DNA of 64,000 bases from Cervus elaphus (GCF_910594005.1 NC_057824.1:27307314-27371313), one strand, 5' to 3'. Positions 34,200 to 46,161 are shown, numbered from the stretch's first letter. Made by a program: numbers and translations. Notes: generated by a model not told the origin, from the sequence alone.

Positions 34200-35178
34200 A
34201 GGATCGGTAGAAAAGATGACTCACTGAACAAGTGTTTACTCTTGAAATCCAGGGTCTTCAACAGCATCATTTAGAAAACAGTGCCACTGAACTCAACAAA
34301 ACACTCAGGAAGCACCTACTACATGCCAGACAGTAAGTAGAATATGGCCCAGAAGCTGGAGTTACAGGTTGCTGGGTTTTTGAGTTTGTTTGTTTGTTTT
34401 TTTTTCAGATCTTAAAAGAACCTTAAAAGCAGAGCCAGCTTTTGTATTTGTAATAATGGAATGACAGTAAAGTATTACTTAGATTAAACACACACATACA
34501 TATACACACACATACTCATTGCCTGGAAATGACCAAACCTTCCAAGCACTGTGATATGCATTACAGAGTTCTGAGATGCCATGAGCATAGGTTACCGAGG
34601 CTGTAAAAGTAGACTTGGTGGCAAACTGCCCAGCAAGGCCTTATTTCACATTTAATGCCTTGTAGGAATAAGATAGCATGAGACGAGTCTTTCCAGCTGA
34701 CGTGAGAGCTTAGCTGTCTTGAAAAAAGCCAAGGAACCAATGTCCAGCTGCTGAGAGTCTTCAGGCTATTCCCTGGTTTCACTGAGTGGTATCAGAGGGT
34801 GCTTTTGAAATGGAAGGGAACTTTCATAAAAACAAAGACAAGCCCCAGGTAGGTCTGTTTAGCTTCTTAGTGCAGTTTTAGATGATACCTTTGCATACAG
34901 TTTGTAGTAGGCGCTTCAAACCTTGGATATATGCCTTCAGACTGAATCTTCAATCTGTTGTCAGACTCCAGCTCCCTGTTTCCTCTAGTTAATAATTGTG
35001 TTTCCTTTATCATGTTCTAACTTTCATTTAACATAAGTTTTTCTTTCTTATTGGATGCCTGATACACAGAAGTGCATAATCTACTAATAATCCTTGGTTC
35101 ATGAAACACATCACCATTGGTCCATGCATGACCTGCTTTAATTACTTTTTTTCATAAATGCTCCATCATTTGATTTGA
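34200..35178. other. Intergenic, nothing firm
   Basis: A MIR/old-repeat-like word (ggaagcacctactacatgcc) at about 34310 and CA-rich patches at 34489-34515 were noticed. No coding signal. Confidence 0.4.
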
Positions 35179-35265
35179 TTTTTTTTGGCCACACCATGTG
35201 GCATGTGGGATTTTAGTTCCCTGACCAGGGGTCGAATCTGTGCCTCCTGCAGTGGGAGAGCAGGG
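35179..35265 (-). mobile_element. CHR-type SINE fragment
   Basis: The plus strand reads ttttttttggccacaccatg, then gggattttagttccctgacc and aggggtcgaatctgtgcctc, the tail half of a CHR-2-like cetartiodactyl SINE in minus orientation. Confidence 0.75.
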
Positions 35266-35279
35266 TTTTTAAAAACAAA

Positions 35280-36310
35280 ACAAAAAATTTTTTTAACATA
35301 AAATGCTAGAACCTTGACAATAAGATTATAACCTGCATCTAACCATGTAGATCTACCCCCACTCTATTTACCTACTTCTCCCTCATAAGGACCCTCATTC
35401 TGATGTCTGTGTTCAGTATGCCCTTCTTTTTTATCTAGTCTCACTGTTTTATATATATGTTATATGTATTCAGAAAAGTGTATGTCTATTTATGTGTATA
35501 TATGTTCCTAATTTTATAGAAAAGACATCATGCTATATGTAATTTTTAGGAACTAAGCTGTTAAGATGCACTTATTGTCGCATGTTGCTGTCTTTCATTT
35601 GTTTTGGCTCCTCTGTAACATTTTATTATGTGAGCATCCCATAGTTTATCCAGCCACCCTCTCATTACCCGTCATTTGAGCTGGTCAAAGACTCTTGATA
35701 CTGTAAACAGTCCTGTGATGAACTGTGTTATAGCTGGTCTTATACATGTGCAAACATTTCTTTTGGGCACACACCTCAGAGTGGAATTGTTGAGTTGGAT
35801 AGCATCCATGTGCTCGATTTCAGAGTACAAAGCCAAACTTTTCCCCAAATTGATGCCCCAACTTAAACCTCCCTGGCCCGTGTGTATGAGAAGTGAGAGG
35901 TCCAGTGCTAGGTGTTGTCAGGCTTTTTCATTTTTGCCAATAGATTGTGTGTGAAATAGTACCTCCTTGCGGTTCTGATTTGCATTTTTACCTTTGATGG
36001 TGGGCATCTCTTTGGATATGACTGGTCAAATATATCTCCTTTCTTCTGAAAAGTATCTGTGCATGTTTTCTGCCCATCATTCTATAATTGCTGGTGCTTT
36101 TATTAGAAGGGTCCTTAATATATTCTCAACTCTAATTCTTTGTTTGCTGTCCTTTTCACTTTCTTGAAGGTATCTCTTGAAGAATTAATGTTCTTAACAT
36201 AATAAAATAGATCACTGCTTTCTTTTGTAACTGGTGCTTTTTAAATTTTCTTTCTTTTAAAATTTTATTGGAGCATAGTTGATTTACAATGTTTACAATT
36301 TATCCCGCCC
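35280..36310 (-). mobile_element. Old L1 LINE (antisense, degraded)
   Basis: Words typical of an antisense mammalian L1 3' half include ccctcattctgatgtctgtg, cagagtggaattgttgagtt, agtacctccttgcggttctg and ctaattctttgtttgctgtc. An L1 end (attggagcatagttgattta) lies at 36265-36295. No open frame remains. Confidence 0.65.
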
Positions 36311-36714
36311 CCATCTGATGATTTTAAGAAATCTTTTTCCAAGTTATCTGATAATTTTTCCTATTGCAATATCCAAGAGATATTTTATATAAAAATGTAA
36401 ATATAAAATATTAAAAACCTGTATTTTATATAAAAAATGAAAAGTCTCTCCTGGCAGAGGAAACTAGGAAAGCGGAGGTGGGAAGGAGGAAGCAACAGGA
36501 GCCCAGGCACTGGTACACATCAACCTAAGGAGGGAGAGGGGGTGGGATACAGGGGCTGGCAGGCCCAGGCCCTGGTGGGGTTTATAGCGCAGGCAGGCTT
36601 TTATAATATTTAGCAGTTATACTGTGTTCATCCCCTCCCTGTCAATTATAAGCAACACAAAATTTCATTGTATTTGAACGATAGAAAAGAATGTAGAAAA
36701 GAAAGTAGCAACCA

Positions 36715-36964
36715 AGGACTTCCTTGGTGGTTAAGAATCTGCCTTCCAGTGTTGGAGACATGGGTTCGATCCCTTGTTAGGTAACTAGGATTCTACATGC
36801 CGCGGGGCAGCTAAGCCCATGTGCCTGAGCTTGTGTGCCCTGGAGCTCATGGCACTACTAGAGATATAAGCCCTCACACTGCAATGAAGATCCCATGAGC
36901 TGTGACTAAGACCCAGCACAGTCAAAAATAAATAAATAGATTGTTTTTTTAAAAAAAAAAAAAA
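36715..36964 (+). mobile_element. CHR-type SINE
   Basis: It begins ggacttccttggtggttaag, passes ttccagtgttggagacatgg and gttcgatcccttgttaggta, and ends with an A-rich tail after aaaaataaataaatagattg. It is complete at about 250 bp. Confidence 0.85.
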
Positions 36965-37240
36965 GGAAAGAACCATCATAATCCCATCACTTAAGGTTTT
37001 TTTCCTATACATATTCATATATTAATCTCCTGACACGCACATATCTTGTTCTCCGAAAGGCTGGAACCCCTTACCTCACCCGCTATACCCTGACCCTAGC
37101 CATGGACACTCTCCAGGTGTGGCCATCCTTGACCCAGGAGTAGCCTCCACCAGGGCTGATCATTACTTTACAAAATCCGGGAACTTCTACTAAAGAAATT
37201 ATATGTAGAATCTTGTGCAGTTATTAGAAAATACAATGTA

Positions 37241-37452
37241 TATAGTGTTTAGTCTCTCAGTTATGTCTGACTCTTTGCAACCCCACGGACTGTAGCCTGC
37301 CAGGCTCATCTGTCCATGGACTTCTCCAGGCAAGAATACTGGAGTGGGTAGCCATTCCCTTTTCCAAGGCATCTTCACAATCCAGGGATCGAACCTAGGT
37401 CTCTGGGATTGCAGGCAGATTCTTTACTGTCTCAGCCACCAGGGAAGAGCCC
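37241..37452 (-). mobile_element. Bov-tA SINE
   Basis: The plus strand begins agtgtttagtctctcagtta and ends ctcagccaccagggaagagc. AGAAAATACAAT to the left (from 37226) and AGAAAATATAAT to the right (from 37453) look like a diverged TSD. Confidence 0.92.
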
Positions 37453-37459
37453 AGAAAAT

Positions 37460-38229
37460 ATAATAAGAGTAGGCAAAAAACTGTACCTAATTTTACTAGC
37501 CAGAGATATCATTTCTGGCATTTTGACCTGTATCCTAAGTTGTTTCCTGTCTCTATTTACCTATGTATTTCATTTAAAATGGAATCTTTCCATAGATGCA
37601 ATTGTATATAGTTTTTCTATATGATGAATGTTCTTCCACATTATTTCAGTGGTACAGAGTACTTCCTTGTGTGGGTGCAATCTAAAACAGTCATCAAATG
37701 TGCATGAGAGGTGCTGACCAATCCAAGTTGCTCTCACACACTCATATCAGGCCTGGACTTTTTCAAAGCAGTTCTGTATTGTTGACCCTTCCATTTCCAA
37801 TTTGTCCTCATTAGAAAGAATGGTGAGATGCATCTCTTCTACACTAAGGCTTTGTGCACATCCATGAAAATGTTCTCAGGATAAATTCTGACACATGGGA
37901 ATTCCTAATCAAAGGGGTAAGAACGTGTTTTTACTTTTTGACATATCCAGCTGACTTGCTCTCCAAAAAGGTTTTATCAATTTATATTTGCATCAGCAGG
38001 ATATGAGAACCCAGCCTCCCACAGGCTGTCTAAGAATAGCATTGTTGTGACTTTTATTAACAGTATACTAAGTTCAGTGTCATGTCACTATTTTAATTTG
38101 TATTTCTTCAGTTACTATTGAGAGTAAATTTTTTCACCTGTTTTTCTTGGCCATTTGTTTTTCTCTCTCTCTCCCCACTCCACCCAGCACTTTGTGTGAA
38201 TTGCCTATTGGTGTCATCACCCCTTTTTT
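37460..38229 (-). other. Intergenic with degraded L1-like DNA
   Basis: Patches such as atttgcatcagcaggatatg and gtatttcttcagttactatt resemble a very old antisense L1. There are no boundaries and no genes. Confidence 0.4.
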
Positions 38230-39290
38230 GACCCAATTTTCTTTCCTTATATACTTGTAAGCATTACATTATTCATTTTAAATAAAGCAGTGTCTACATG
38301 CCCATTCCAAACTCCCGACTATCCCTTCCTCCCATCCTTCCACCAAGTAACCATAAGTTTGTTCTCTAATCTATGAGTCTGTTTCTGTTTTGTAAATAAG
38401 TTCATTTGTATCATATTGTAGATTTCACATATAAGTGATATTATATGGTATTTGTCTTTCTCTTTCTGCCTTCATTTAATATGATTATCTCTAGGTCCAT
38501 CTATTTCTTTGAGACCCTTTTTGGGGGGCGGGGCAAGAACACTTACGACCAACCTAGACGGCATATTAAAAAGCAGAGACATTACTTAGCCAACAAAGGT
38601 CTGTCTAGTCAAGGCTATGGTTTTTCCAGTTGTCATGTATGGATGTGAGGGTTGGACTATAAAGAAAGCTGAGCGCCGAAGAATTGATGCTTTTGGAGAA
38701 GACTCTTGAGAGTCCCTTGGACTGCAAGGAGATCCAACCAGTCCATCCTAAAGGAGATCAGTCCTGGGTGTTCACTGGAAGGACTGATGCTGAAGCTGAA
38801 ACTCCAATACTTTGGCCACCTGATGTGAAGAACTGACTCATTGGAAAAGACCCTGATGCTGGGAGGGATTGGGGGCAGGAGGAGAAGGGGACAACAGAGG
38901 ATGAGATGGTTGGATGGCATCACCAACTCGATGGACATGGGTTTGAGTAAACTCCGGGAGTTGGTGATGGACAGGGAGGCCTGGCATGCTGCGATTCATG
39001 GGGTCGCAAAGAGTCGGACACAACTGAGCGACTGAACTGAACTGAACTGAGGTCCATCTATGTGGCTGCAAATGGCATTATTTCATTCTTTTTATGGCTA
39101 ATATTCCATAGCATGTATATGTGCCACATCTTCTTTATCCACTCATCTGTCGACATTGTTTCCATGTCTTGACTGTTGTGAATAGTGCTGCTAGGAACAT
39201 AAGGTGCATGTGTCTTTTCAAATTATAGTTTTGTCTGGGTATATGCCCAGGATTGGGGGTGCTGGATCATATGACAGCTCTACAAAAAAT
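38230..39290 (-). mobile_element. L1 LINE 3' region (antisense), split by BovB
   Basis: The left part (tctatgagtctgtttctgtt, ttcatttgtatcatattgta, ctctaggtccatctat) and the right part (gtggctgcaaatggcattat, catcttctttatccactcat, tgtctgggtatatgcccagg) form one L1 once the BovB at 38505-39049 and one TSD copy are removed. Confidence 0.85.
38505..39049 (+). mobile_element. BovB LINE, 5'-truncated, 12-bp TSD, with unexplained 42-bp 5' segment
   Basis: AGGTCCATCTAT flanks it at 38493-38504 and 39050-39061. BovB-like sequence begins at about 38547 (gaccaacctagacggcatat) and ends gaactgaactgaactg. The first 42 bp (38505-38546, including ttggggggcggggcaagaac) match neither BovB nor the L1 target. 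Confidence 0.9.
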
Positions 39291-39299
39291 GTTTTCTTT

Positions 39300-39821
39300 A
39301 CCTGCTGATGTGAAGTAGAACTTACTTATACTGTGTTTATGTGTACGTTTGGGTATGTTTCTATGCTTTTAATCCTCTTTCTGTTGATTGTTCCTATAAT
39401 CATATAAGTTTAATCATTTTATCATAAATTTTAATTATTTGTTGAACAGATGCTTCCCTATTATTAGACTCTTTGACATTTTTATTGGCTAGCTGGCTAT
39501 CCTCAAACATTTATTCTTCCAGATGAACATTTAAGACTCCCTCGGTCAAGTTTCCCCAAGAAAGTTATGTTTAGATTTTCATTGGAGTTGTATTACATTT
39601 ATATTCTTTTGGTAATAATGGACATCCTTACAACAATTTTAGGAAAATGGTGTGCTTTACTTTTCTTGTTTTGAAATCATTTTTTATGTTCTTCAGTAGC
39701 ATCTCATAGTTTGATTCATATAAATGCTGCACATTTCTTGCCAAGTGAGCTCAAAGGTACTTGTTATTATTGTAAATAGTAACAAAACTCTCTTTCCACC
39801 TCCAGCCCCTAGATGAGTTTT
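39300..39821. other. Intergenic, AT-rich, probably degraded L1
   Basis: Words such as ctttaatcctctttctgttg and agtttgattcatataaatgc suggest old LINE DNA. No feature can be bounded. Confidence 0.35.
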
Positions 39822-40036
39822 CTTTTTTTTACTGCTCCAGGTCTTAGTTATGGCACATGGGATCTTTGTTGCTGAGTGCAGGATCTGTAGTTGTGGCATG
39901 TAGAGTCTTTTTTTTGCTGCAAGTGGGGCTCTTAGTTGTGGCATGTGGGATCTAGTTCCCTGACCAGGGGTCAAACCCAGGCCCCCTGAATTGGGCACGC
40001 AGAGTCTTAACTACTGGACCATCAGGGAAGTCCCTG
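39822..40036 (-). mobile_element. CHR-type SINE
   Basis: The plus strand reads gatctttgttgctgagtgca, then gggatctagttccctgacca and tactggaccatcagggaagt. A complete minus-oriented CHR-family element with a T-run at its left. Confidence 0.82.
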
Positions 40037-41082
40037 CCATATAAACTTTTATTAATTTGGTAACTGGCCATCTTATTGAACTGTCATTCATTTTAAGGGT
40101 TTTTCATTGATTCTTTTGGCTATTGCAGGTAGCTCATCACTTCATTCCCCTAAAATGATAGTTTTGGTCCTTTTCAATGTTTACACCCTCTTTTCTATTT
40201 TTTGCCTTCAGCAAGGATTCAGGAATTCAGATGTCCATGGGACTCAGGGAAGTAACATAAATGAACGAATTGGGTCCAGTGAGGCCTCTGGGAAATGGCA
40301 GAGCACAAGTCTTGTCTAAAGGGAGAAGTTCTTACTCAGCTTCAGCCATTCTCTGCCATTTGAGAAATAGGCCTCATGTTGATAGATGGTCAGATGTTTT
40401 CAAAGATATACCAAAGATCAGGTGTTTTTAAAAATGTGAAATCTATAAACCTTTTAAATGTTGAAAATGAAATCAAATGTTCTAAACAACGGGCAAGTCA
40501 AATATAGAATATCTGATGGTCAGGTTCAACCCAGGCTCAGAGTATGACACACTTCAGCTAGAACTTCCAGAATTTAAGAATATATTGAGTTGGAACACCA
40601 GGCATTCTTGCCTGATCCTACTTTAGTAAAAATGCATTCATCATTTGACCATTGTAGACTCCTAATTTATTATTTTTCACGTGAAGCCTCTGTCTCTCTC
40701 CAATTTAACAGGATTACTATAGGAAGAAAGAAATTTGAATTCTGTTAGTTGATTCATTTTTCTTCTTTGATAGATGAATGTGATGAATCCATACATTTTC
40801 TAATATTGAGTCACCCTTGCATTTGTGATTTGTGGAACTAAGCTACATTTAGTCATATTATTCTTTTTTTTTCATATTATTCTTTTATTATACAGTTGTA
40901 TTCCACTTTCTGTCTTATTTAAGGGTTACAAAACAGGAAGGGAAAAGTTCTGTTCTGTTTTGTTTTTGCAGCAAAACTCACCTATTGCCTTTATCCACCT
41001 CCACCTCGGTCCCCCACTTGTTTTCTTGGGTAAATCATGTGCCACTACTTAGCAGGAAGGGAGAGGTATTACTTCTAGGGTT
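40037..41082. other. Intergenic, nothing recognised
   Basis: No gene or bounded repeat. A small direct repeat CATATTATTCTTTT (40854-40867 and 40873-40886) is separated by five Ts. Confidence 0.45.
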
Positions 41083-41210
41083 TGGTTCCTGGTCAGGGAA
41101 CTAAGATTCCACATGCCACTAAGCCCATGCACCACAAGAGAAGCCGGCTTGCCACAACTAGAGAAAGCCTGCACCCTGCAACAAAGACCCAGCACAGCAA
41201 AAAAAAAAGT
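41083..41210 (+). mobile_element. CHR-type SINE, 5'-truncated
   Basis: It starts gtttggttcctggtcaggga, continues ccacatgccactaagcccat and agaaagcctgcaccctgcaa, and ends with an A10 tail. Confidence 0.8.
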
Positions 41211-41442
41211 GTATCTATCAAAGCAGAAGTGTGATCGTTTTTAAGCACAGTTAGCTTAACTTATAGCTCTTAAACACTTTAGCATGTAGTATTTCTATAT
41301 AATCCCTTTCTATTACCAGGTTAGGTTACCAGGGTTAGGTTGGTTTGTAAAATTATTTAAGACACTTATAAAGTTTTTTTATGTTCTGGAAACAACTCGA
41401 TCCTACAGAAATTCTCTCTTCCTTTAAAAAAGTGTTAGAAAA

Positions 41443-41560
41443 AGTGAAAATGTTAGTTGCTCAGTTGTGTCTGACTCTTTGTGACCCCCACAGCCTACTA
41501 GGCTCCTCTGCCCAGGGGATTCTGCTGCTCCCAACCCCATCCAAATCATCTGAGTTCACA
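41443..41560 (-). mobile_element. Bov-tA SINE fragment, diverged
   Basis: The plus strand reads gttgctcagttgtgtctgac, then tactaggctcctctgcccag. After about 41520 the match to the family decays. Confidence 0.75.
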
Positions 41561-41589
41561 TCTCAGCAAAGTCATGGAGAGTTCTTTAT

Positions 41590-42000
41590 CAGCTTCTTCT
41601 TTATTCAACTTTTTGCCTCCTTGAATTTTTCAACCTGATCTTGAGTGGATTTTATTGTCTTATTTTGGTTAGTATTTTATTAGCATAAATTTAAATAAAG
41701 CATGCTTTTAACTTTAATCTTCTTTCATGCTTTTGTTTCTCATTCTTTCTGTATTTCTAGGGCTATTTACTAGTTTGGTTTTTTTTTCTTATGTAACCCT
41801 GCCAGAGGATTGTCTCTTTTATTGGTCTCTTAAAAGAGTTAGTTCTTTGATTTATCTTACGAATCCTATTGTTTTTCTTTTTTCCAATTTGCTTATGTCT
41901 GCTTTTATCTTTCATTCTTTCCTTCTACTGTCTTTAGATTTATTAGTTTTTATCTTAGTTGTTGTAGTTAATTGCTTTTTTTTCATTTTTATTTAATAGT
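41590..42000 (-). mobile_element. L1 LINE ORF2 region fragment (antisense)
   Basis: T-rich sequence with L1-antisense words such as gagttagttctttgatttat and ctttccttctactgtcttta. There is no open frame on the minus strand. Confidence 0.55.
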
Positions 42001-42265
42001 AAAATCACTTAGCCTTTATCTTTTCTCCAGTGAGTAGCCAGCGAGCTGGATGCACTGTGAGAATGTTATCGTAAGTAGTGAGGGCCTGGACATAGAAAAG
42101 ATCAAAAACATATTTCTCTGTTAGGGACCTGACTGTGGGTCCAAACCACCAGTTGTTCAGATGATGCCACTATACACATCATCTCTTTTCTACTTTTGCT
42201 TCCTGCTGAATCCTAATCAGAGGGCCACAGTGGTCTCTAGTTGCTAGAGACTGAGTGTTTGTTGA

Positions 42266-43195
42266 TATTGTTGTTGTTCAGTTGCTAAGTCATGTCCAAC
42301 TCTTTGCAACCCCGTGGCCTACAGGACACCAGGCTTCCCTGTCCCTGACTATCTCCTGGAGTTTGCTCAAATTCATGTCCACTGGGTCAGTGATGCTGTC
42401 CAACCATCTCTCTGTCATCTCCTTCTCCTCTTACCCTCAATCGTTCCCAGCATCAGGGTCTTTTCCAATGAGTTGGCTCTTTGCCTCAGATGACCAAAGT
42501 ACTGGAGCTTCAGCATCAGTGCTTCCAATGGATATCCAGGGTTGATTTCCTTTAGGATTGACTGGTTTGATCTCCTTGCTGCCAAGGGACTCTCAAGAGT
42601 CTTATCCAGTACCACAATTCAAAAACATCAATTCTTCATTGCTCAGCCTTCTTTAGGGTCCAACTCTCACATCCACACATGACTACTGAATCATGTATGA
42701 ACAATTCACATATGTGATTGAAAGAACCACAGTTTTGACTATATGGACCTTTGTCCACAAAGTGATGTCTCTGCTTTTTGATATGCTGTCTAGGTTAGTC
42801 ATAGCTTTTTTCCAAAGAGTAAGCATTTTTTAATTTCATGTCTGCAGTCACCATCTGCAGTGATTTTGGAGCCCAAGAAAATAAAGTCTGTCACAGTTTC
42901 CATTATTTCTCCATCTATTTGCCATGAAGTGATGGGACTGGATGCCATGATCTTTGTTCTTTAAATGTTGAGTTTTAAGCCTGCTTTTTCACTCTCCTCT
43001 TTCATTTTCATCAAGAGGCTCTTTAGTTCCTCTTCACTTTCTGCCATAAGTGTGGTGTCATCTGCGTATCTGAAGTTATTGATATTTCTCCTGGAAATCT
43101 TGATTCCAGCTCACAAGTCACCCAGCCTGGCATTTCACATGATGTACTCTGTATATAACTTAAATAAGCAGGGTGACAATATATAGCCTTGACAT
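42266..43195 (-). mobile_element. BovB (RTE) LINE, 5'-truncated
   Basis: Minus-strand BovB. The tail (gttgttgttcagttgctaag) is at the left, and it extends to the RT region acagggtgacaatatatagc-type end near 43190. The frame is broken by stops and small indels, so it is inactive. It ends directly beside the MaLR LTR sequence and lies in inverted orientation to the BovB at 43510. Confidence 0.93.
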
Positions 43196-44975
43196 ATGAC
43201 TGAACGTTTATATCCCCTTAAAATCATAGTTTGCAACAACCTCCACTGTGATGGTATTAAGAGGTGGGGCCTTTGAGAGGTGATTAGTCATGAGGGTGGA
43301 GTCCTCATTAATGGATTAGTGCCCTTACAAAAGAGACCCCACAGAGCTCCCTCACTCTTTCCATCACACTAGGATTTAGTGAAATGACAGTCTGTGAACT
43401 AAGACGTGGGTCCTCACAGACACAAAACCTGCCAGCACTTTTACTTGGACTTCCCAGCCTTCAGGATTGTGAGCAATAAATTTTTGCTACTTACTAGCCA
43501 CCCAGTCTGCCAACAAATATGCCAAAAAATTTGGAAAACTCAGGAGTGGCCACAAGACTGGTCAGTCTTCATTGCAATCCCAAAGAAAAGCAATGCCAAA
43601 GAATGTGCAATCTACTGCACAATTGCACTCATTTCAGACGCTAGTAAAGTAATGCTCAAAACTCTCCAAGCCAGGCTTCAACAGTACGTGAACCGTGAAC
43701 TTCCAGATGTTCAAGCTGGATTTAGAAAAGGCAGAGGAACCAGAGATCAAATTGCCAACATCTTTTGGATCATAGAAAAGGCAAAAGAATTCCAGAAAAA
43801 CATCTACTTATGCTTCAGTGACTACGCTAAAGCCTTTGTCAGTGTGAATCACAACAAACTGGAAAATTCTTCAAGAGAAGGGAATACCAGACCACTTTAC
43901 CTGCCTCATGAGAAACCTGTATGCAGGTCAAGAGCAACAGTTAGAACCAGACATGGACCAGCAGACTGGTTCCAAATTGGGAAAGGAATATGTCAAGGCT
44001 GTATATTGTCACCTGCTTATTTAACTTCTATGCAGAGTACATCATGCGAAATGCTGGACTGGATAAAGCACAAGCTGGAATCAAGATTGCCAGGAGAAAT
44101 ATGAATAACCTCATATATGCATATGATATCACCCTAATGGCAGAAAGTGAAGAAGAACTAAAGAGTCTCTTGATGAAAGGGAAAGAGGAGAGTGAAAAAG
44201 TTGGCTTAAAACTCACCATTTAAAGAACAAAGATCATGGCATCCAGTCCCATCACTTCATGGCAAATAGATGGGGAAATAATGGAAACTGTGACAGACTT
44301 TATTTTCTTGGGCTCCAAAATCACTGCAGTTGGTGACTGCAGACATGAAATTAAAAGACTCTTGCTCCTTGTAAGAAAAGCTATGACTAACCTAGACAGC
44401 ATATTAAAAAGCAGAGACATTACCTTGCCAACAAAGGTCCATATAGTCAAAGCTATGGTTTTTCCAGTTATCATGTATGGATGTGACAGTTGGACCATAA
44501 AGAAGGCTGAGCACCGAAGGATTGATGCTTTTGAACTGTGGTGCTGGAGAAGACTCTTGAGAGTCCCTTGGACAGCAAGGAGGTCAAATCAGGGAATCCT
44601 AAAGGAAATAAATCCTGAATATTCATTGGAAGGACTGATGCTGAAGCTAAAGATGAAGCTCCAATACTTTGGCCACCTGATGCAAAGAGCTGACTCATTA
44701 GGAAAGACCCTGATGCTGGGAAAGATTGAAGGCAGGCGGAGATGGGGATGACAGAGGATGAGATGGTTGGATGGCATCACTGATTGGATGGCATCACTGA
44801 TTCAATGGACATAAGTTTGAGCAAGCTCCGGGAGATGGTGAAGGACAGGGAAGCCTTGTATGCTGCAGTCCATTGTGTTGCAAAGAGTCAGACACAACTG
44901 AGCAACTGAACAACAACAAGCCACCCAGTCTGTAATATTCTGTTATAGCCGCCTGAACAGACTACTGAAGGGCTG
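43196..44975 (+). mobile_element. MaLR (ERVL-related) solitary LTR, split by BovB
   Basis: An old endogenous LTR of the MLT1/MST kind. The left part reads taagaggtggggcctttgag, ggtgattagtcatgagggtg, aaagagaccccacagagctc and cttggacttcccagccttca, with the LTR poly(A) signal aataaa at about 43475. The right part (44919-44975) gives ccacccagtctgtaatattc and ttatagccgcctgaacagac. No internal viral genes are present. Confidence 0.85.
43510..44918 (+). mobile_element. BovB (RTE) LINE, longest copy in window, 14-bp TSD
   Basis: 1,409 bp flanked by a perfect AGCCACCCAGTCTG at 43496-43509 and 44919-44932. It includes most of the RT: ELPDVQAGFRKGRGTRDQIA, then the catalytic SDYAKAF box and GICQGCILSP. 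The RT is broken by frameshifts near 43860 and 44015, and the second catalytic box reads YAYD instead of YADD. The frame starting at 43406 joins LTR and BovB sequence by chance. Confidence 0.96.
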
Positions 44976-45500
44976 GACTCTGTCTTTCCATCAGTGATAC
45001 TGTAAGAGTAACCCTTCAAACTTTAACCCACTAGAATTCAAGGCCTCTCTGAATCAGTTTTGTCTTATTCAGGGGGCCCTAAGGCCTGAGTGGCAGTTGT
45101 TTGGAATTGCATCAGCCAATCTGTGAATGCTACAGCAGGGCTTGACAGACAACTGCCTGTGACAGGGAGCTTTCCTATCCTTCCCCATTTTCAACCTTAA
45201 CCTTGAAGCATTCTCTACTCAACTCCTGACTCTACAAGGCTCACACAAGGACTCATTGAAGAGCATTAAGATAAAGATAAAAGGGAGCCAACATTGAAAG
45301 CTGATTGAAAATATCATATCATCATTGACAATATAGGTTTGAGGATAGAGATACAGTGGGAAGTGAAATATTTTTACAGGCACACCAAGTTAAGTCTGCC
45401 TGTAATATCTTGAAAAGGCTCAGGTTCAAGGCACCCTGGAATGTCAGCAGAGAACAACAATGGACCATGGTTAGGATACCTGACCTTGACCCCTGGTATC
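44976..45500. other. Intergenic, nothing recognised
   Basis: About 0.5 kb without a repeat or coding signal I can name. Confidence 0.45.
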
Positions 45501-45515
45501 CAAGTGGAACTTGGT

Positions 45516-45728
45516 GTGTGCGTGCTAAGTCACTCTGTTCTTTGTGATGTTTTGGACTGTAGCCCATCAGGCTCCTCTGTCCATGGAATTTTCCGGGCAA
45601 GAATGCTGGAGTGGGGTGCTATTTCCTCCTCCAGGAAATCTTCCTGACCCAAGGATTGAACCTGTGTCTCTTATGTCTCCTGCATTTATAGGTGGGTTCT
45701 TTATCACTAGCACCACCTGGGAAGCCCA
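45516..45728 (-). mobile_element. Bov-tA SINE with short TSD
   Basis: The plus strand begins gtgtgcgtgctaagtcactc and ends agcaccacctgggaagccc. AACTTGGT flanks it at 45508-45515 and 45731-45738. Confidence 0.92.
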
Positions 45729-45830
45729 GAAACTTGGTAGAGGACAATGTAAATATCCACGGATCTGTTACAGGTGGTGATCAAGATAGAGGACATACAA
45801 AACTGGGGGATGTGAGAATTGGGGTCCCTG

Positions 45831-46161
45831 AAGGAAAATGAAAGGCACTCAGTAGTGTCTGAGTCTTTGTGACCCCATGGACTTCATGGACAGACAACTA
45901 TACAGTCCATGGAATTCTCCAGGCCAGAATACTGGAGTGGGTAGCTTTTCCCTTCTCTAGGGGATCTTCCCAACACAGGGATCAAACCCAGGTCTCCCAC
46001 ACTGCAGATGGATTCTTTTCCAGCTGAGCCACCGGGGAAGCCAAAGAATACTGGAGTGGGTAGCCTATCCCTTCTCCAGTGGATCTTCCCAAGCCAGGAA
46101 TTGAACCAGGGTTTCCTGCATTGCAGGTGGATTCTTTACCAACTGAGCTGTGAGGGAAGCT
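45831..46161 (-). mobile_element. Bov-A2 SINE with 8-bp TSD
   Basis: The plus strand begins aaggaaaatgaaaggcactc. Two Bov-A units follow, joined near 46040, ending gagctgtgagggaagc. GGTCCCTG flanks it at 45823-45830 and 46162-46169. A short extra segment, ttcatggacagacaac, lies in the tail region. Confidence 0.92.

Noticed and set aside
43406..44104. A 232-codon gene
   Set aside because: The frame fuses MaLR LTR sequence with a BovB RT fragment across a target-site duplication, with frameshifts later in the BovB. It is a chance chimera.
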